Source: Fusobacteriaceae bacterium (lineage in GTDB: Bacteria; Fusobacteriota; Fusobacteriia; Fusobacteriales; Fusobacteriaceae). From it: a stretch of DNA of 8,331 bases. The stretch's first letter is position 1. The number at the start of each line of letters is the position of its first letter. Below are positions 5,621 to 8,331 of this stretch, piece by piece. A program made the position numbers and the translations under genes. Location of the stretch: positions 1 to 8,331 of the forward strand of contig DAOUPY010000047.1 in assembly GCA_030625925.1 (NCBI GenBank). Reading direction: 5' to 3'. The notes beneath the pieces are model-generated. The model was not told where the DNA came from, searched no databases, and saw nothing but the letters and a program-made list of their open reading frames with translations.

Positions 5621-6451
5621 CAGCCCTCTATCAAATATTTGATTGTCACTAAAATGATTGAATAATTCACATTGTTTTACCAATGTTTCAAATCCTAATT
5701 TATCGACTTTTTTAATTAATTCCTTTGTCTCGGTAATTCTTTTTATGAAAAATTCATCTCCGATAACTATTTTTTTGTTGGCATTATAATAATTAAGCAG
5801 TTGTTTGTTTGTTTTTAATTTCAGCTCTACCTTTGCTCTTTTAAGTCTGTCTTTTATAATACCGCTGGTACAGTCCAGTTTATCTTTAATTTCGTCCAAA
5901 CTATGACCTTTAGCCATTAATTCTACTATCTTATCTGCACCAATTGGATTTATCCTATGATATTTTGCAGAGTATTCATCCGCTTTGTGCACCATAAGAG
6001 CTTCCTTAGTACTAGGAGTAACTCTTCCCCATCTGCCATGGTGAGATAAAACAATATGAACTATCTTTCTTTCGGTATTAGGATCTAAGACCATCCCTGT
6101 TTCTTCTTCCATCTTCTTTAATATCCCTGTCGCTTCTTTCCTTATCCTATCAGGTTTTTTCAACATCACCTGGCTATGAGATAGAATAGAATCTCCTCCT
6201 GCTCTCAAACTTGCTTTTGAAGTATCATGGATTATTATTCCCACAAGCATCGCAAATAGATCCAGTTCTTCTCCTGCTCTTTTCAAACTACGATAAGATT
6301 TTTTTAGATCTCTTATGGCAATCTCCAAAACATCATAGGTATGAGTTGTTACTGAAACTCCCAAATCTTCCACTTCTTTCAGTTGATCTATTACCGGAAA
6401 TCCTAACAATATGTCTATATATTCTTTTGCTTTTTTATTAATATTTTGCAT
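5618..6451 (-). CDS. HD-domain phosphohydrolase-like protein (YhaM-type HD motifs)
   Basis: This 277-residue cytoplasmic protein has the metal-binding pattern of an HD hydrolase: H37 (VTTHTYDV), HD at 75-76 (GIIIHDTSKA), H92 (SHSQVM), HH at 137-138 (IVLSHHGRWG) and D158 (MVHKADEYSAK). The SHHG...P.T.EA..VHKAD block resembles the HD domain of YhaM-type 3'-5' exoribonucleases, but the N-terminal OB-fold of YhaM is missing. Residues 182-207 (SLDEIKDKLDCTSGIIKDRLKR) look like a helix-turn-helix, and a Lys-rich helical tail follows. A nuclease or nucleotide phosphohydrolase role is inference; the substrate is unknown. The start codon lies inside the end of dxs (14-nt overlap, different frame), with AAAGGTG 5 nt upstream also inside dxs, so its translation is probably coupled to dxs. 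tlyA follows after 12 nt. Confidence 0.85.
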   Translation of the reverse strand: MQNINKKAKEYIDILLGFPVIDQLKEVEDLGVSVTTHTYDVLEIAIRDLKKSYRSLKRAGEELDLFAMLVGIIIHDTSKASLRAGGDSILSHSQVMLKKPDRIRKEATGILKKMEEETGMVLDPNTERKIVHIVLSHHGRWGRVTPSTKEALMVHKADEYSAKYHRINPIGADKIVELMAKGHSLDEIKDKLDCTSGIIKDRLKRAKVELKLKTNKQLLNYYNANKKIVIGDEFFIKRITETKELIKKVDKLGFETLVKQCELFNHFSDNQIFDRGL

Positions 6452-8249
6452 TTACACACCTTTCAATATCATTCACAAGAGGTTTCCCTCTGAGTCCAAA
6501 TTCTTCTAGAAGTTCCCCTCTTTTCCCATGAGGTATAAAATCACACTCTATTCCTAATCTAAATATTTTTTTGTAGATATCCATAGAATTTGTCATCTCC
6601 AAGAGAAAACTTCCAAAGCCACTTTTTATCCGACCTTCTTCCAACGTTATTATATTTTTGTATTTTTTAAAATTCTCTTCTATATATTTTTCATCTAGAG
6701 GCCTGATACTAGATACTCCTACTATAGTAGGACAAATTCCCCTAGTTTTTAATTCTCCCGCAACATTAACCACTTCTTTTACCATACTTCCAACGGCTAA
6801 TATCAGGGTATCATTACCTTTTTCAATCTCTTTCCATTTTCCAAATTCAAATGCAGGAGAATCATAACCCCAAGCACTGTCTCTAGGTATCCTTATACTG
6901 AGCGGACCACCCTTATAGGTCGATGAAAATTCCAAGATCTCTTCCAGCTCTTTTTTAGTTGTAGGAGCTAATATATTGATATTGGGCACTGTCAACAGAT
7001 ACGGTATATCATATAATCCCTGATGAGTTTTCCCATCTTCTCCTACTATTCCTGCTCTATCCAAGATAAAGTTCACAGATAAATTTTGAATAGATATATC
7101 ATGGATAAGCTGACCGTAGGCACGCTGTAAAAAAGTTGAGTAGATAGCTACATAGGGTGTTTTCCCCTGGCTTGCTAAACCACCTGCAAATGTTACCGTA
7201 TGTCCTTCGGCTATTCCCATATCATAAGACCTTTCCTTAAATTTATCAAAGTAATCGGATAAACCAGTTCCTTTGACCATTCCACAGCATAAGGCATAGA
7301 TGTCATTATTATCTGCTGCCATTTCAGTTAACTTGTCTCCAAATATTTTAGAATAAGATGTTTCACCCTTAGGTGTTTCCCCTGACTCTATATTAAAAGG
7401 AGAGATCCCATGAAATTTTTCCGGGTTTTCTTCTGCAGGAAGATAACCTTTTCCCTTATGAGTTTTTATATGTAAAAATATAGGTCCCTTTAAGTTTTTA
7501 GCTTTTTCCAGTGCTGGTAACAACTCCTCAAAGCTATGCCCATCCACCGGTCCTACATATTTAAAACCTAAAAATTCAGAGATACTAATAGGTGCAACCA
7601 TGGTTTTTACCCCATGTTCTACCCTGCCGATTATATCAGCTATCTTATTTCCAATCTTTCCACGCCTAACTATTCCTTCAACTTCATTTTTTAATTCTAA
7701 ATAAAATTTACTGCCCATCATACGGCTAAAAAATTTTGAAAGTGCTCCTACATTGTTTCCTATAGACATCTCATTGTCATTTAAAATAACTATAAGATTT
7801 TCACATCTTCCACCCATATTATTTAGTGCTTCCAAGGAGTGACCATTAGCTATAGATGCATCACCTATAATTACTATGACCTTGTTCTCCTTGTCGGCTG
7901 TTGCTATCCCAAATCCTGCTGAAAGTGCTGACCCTGCATGACCAGATATAAAGTGATCATGGGGAGACTCAGTCCTATCTGTAAATGGTCCTATTCCATG
8001 TCTTTGACGAAGGGTCGAAAACTTATCTTCTCTCCCAGTCAATAGTTTGTGTACATAGGATTGATGTCCAACATCAAATAATATTTTATCCTTAGGTGAG
8101 TTAAAAACACTATGGATTGCCAGGGTTAACTCCACAACTCCTAAATTAGGACCTATATGCCCACCATTTTTACTCACTGTTTCAATTATTATTTCTCTAA
8201 TCTCATTAGATTTAATTGTTAACCCCTCTACCAGTTTTTTTTTATCCAT
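6438..8249 (-). CDS. dxs: 1-deoxy-D-xylulose-5-phosphate synthase
   Basis: DXS is the thiamine-diphosphate enzyme that condenses pyruvate and glyceraldehyde 3-phosphate to form DXP, the entry to the MEP isoprenoid pathway and a precursor of thiamine and pyridoxal. Landmarks are GGHIGPNLGVVEL (29-41), DVGHQSYVHKLLTG (59-72), the thiamine-diphosphate motif from GDA (129-131) to NDN (157-159), YVGPVDGH (231-238), MGIAEGHTVTF with catalytic-type Glu348 (344-354) and DRAGIVGEDGKTHQGLYDI (397-415). The C-terminal transketolase domain is complete. At 603 aa it is slightly short, mainly at the N-terminus. Several usually fixed positions differ: GDG is GDA, the GHSSTS loop is GHAGSA, and EQH is EGH. 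AGGGG lies 6 nt before the ATG. It follows an unidentified gene by 26 nt and overlaps the HD gene, so it lies inside an operon. Confidence 0.93.
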   Translation of the reverse strand: MDKKKLVEGLTIKSNEIREIIIETVSKNGGHIGPNLGVVELTLAIHSVFNSPKDKILFDVGHQSYVHKLLTGREDKFSTLRQRHGIGPFTDRTESPHDHFISGHAGSALSAGFGIATADKENKVIVIIGDASIANGHSLEALNNMGGRCENLIVILNDNEMSIGNNVGALSKFFSRMMGSKFYLELKNEVEGIVRRGKIGNKIADIIGRVEHGVKTMVAPISISEFLGFKYVGPVDGHSFEELLPALEKAKNLKGPIFLHIKTHKGKGYLPAEENPEKFHGISPFNIESGETPKGETSYSKIFGDKLTEMAADNNDIYALCCGMVKGTGLSDYFDKFKERSYDMGIAEGHTVTFAGGLASQGKTPYVAIYSTFLQRAYGQLIHDISIQNLSVNFILDRAGIVGEDGKTHQGLYDIPYLLTVPNINILAPTTKKELEEILEFSSTYKGGPLSIRIPRDSAWGYDSPAFEFGKWKEIEKGNDTLILAVGSMVKEVVNVAGELKTRGICPTIVGVSSIRPLDEKYIEENFKKYKNIITLEEGRIKSGFGSFLLEMTNSMDIYKKIFRLGIECDFIPHGKRGELLEEFGLRGKPLVNDIERCVNAKY

Positions 8250-8275
8250 GTAAAACCCCTAATTAAACTTTTTAG

Positions 8276-8331
8276 TTATATTCTTCTAAGATCTTCAGAT
8301 ACTACTGGATGATCCTTATTTGCTTTGTATA
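8276..8331 (-). CDS. C-terminal end of an unidentified upstream gene
   Basis: The minus-strand frame from 8329 to the TAA at 8278-8276 is open and encodes YKANKDHPVVSEDLRRI before the stop; the other two frames are closed within this segment. It ends 26 nt before dxs, a spacing like that of the other operon joints, so I take it as the 3' end of the preceding gene. In many bacteria xseA, xseB and ispA lie upstream of dxs, but these 17 residues do not let me assign it to any of them. Confidence 0.55.
   Translation of the reverse strand, partial: YKANKDHPVVSEDLRRI

Noticed and set aside
5439..5642. Plus-strand open frame of 67 codons
   Set aside because: It is antisense to the tlyA start and the end of the HD gene, and has no supporting features.
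6211..6867. Two short plus-strand frames (6211-6441 and 6658-6867)
   Set aside because: Both lie opposite well-supported genes (the HD gene and dxs), and neither encodes a recognisable product.

Overview
The window is AT-rich, tightly packed bacterial chromosome in which every gene I accept lies on the minus strand, so it reads biologically from right to left. The gene set (dxs, an HD-domain gene, tlyA, rsmI, rbgA, an ammonia-type nadE, folP, then minC leading into minD), the low GC and the protein sequences suggest a member of the Fusobacteriota, perhaps from the Ilyobacter/Propionigenium/Psychrilyobacter side. That placement is an inference from gene content and style; I could not search a database.

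The first transcription unit (right to left) begins outside the window. It runs from the last codons of an unidentified gene (8276-8331) through dxs (first step of the MEP isoprenoid pathway), an HD-domain phosphohydrolase-like protein overlapping dxs by 14 nt, tlyA (rRNA 2'-O-methyltransferase), a 128-nt gap filled with nested inverted repeats, rsmI (16S rRNA 2'-O-methyltransferase), rbgA (50S assembly GTPase) and nadE (NAD synthetase). After nadE come a 20-bp perfect palindrome and a 10-bp perfect stem-loop with a short T-run, a plausible transcription end.

The second unit starts in the 205-nt gap 2008-2212 and runs folP (dihydropteroate synthase), an unrecognised 135-aa protein with two membrane segments and charged helical tails, minC (septum-site inhibitor) and the first four codons of minD at the left edge. 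Gaps inside both units are mostly 10-40 nt, and at three junctions the TAG stop of one gene runs into the Shine-Dalgarno sequence of the next.

Functionally this is housekeeping DNA: cofactor and isoprenoid synthesis (dxs, nadE, folP), ribosome modification and maturation (tlyA, rsmI, rbgA) and division-site placement (minC, minD). I found no transfer signature, CRISPR, tRNA, rRNA, toxin-antitoxin pair or phage gene. The items most worth a second look are the roughly 100-nt multi-hairpin element between tlyA and rsmI, the HD protein with YhaM-like motifs but no OB domain, the unassigned membrane protein beside minC, and non-consensus cofactor-site residues in the DXS protein.
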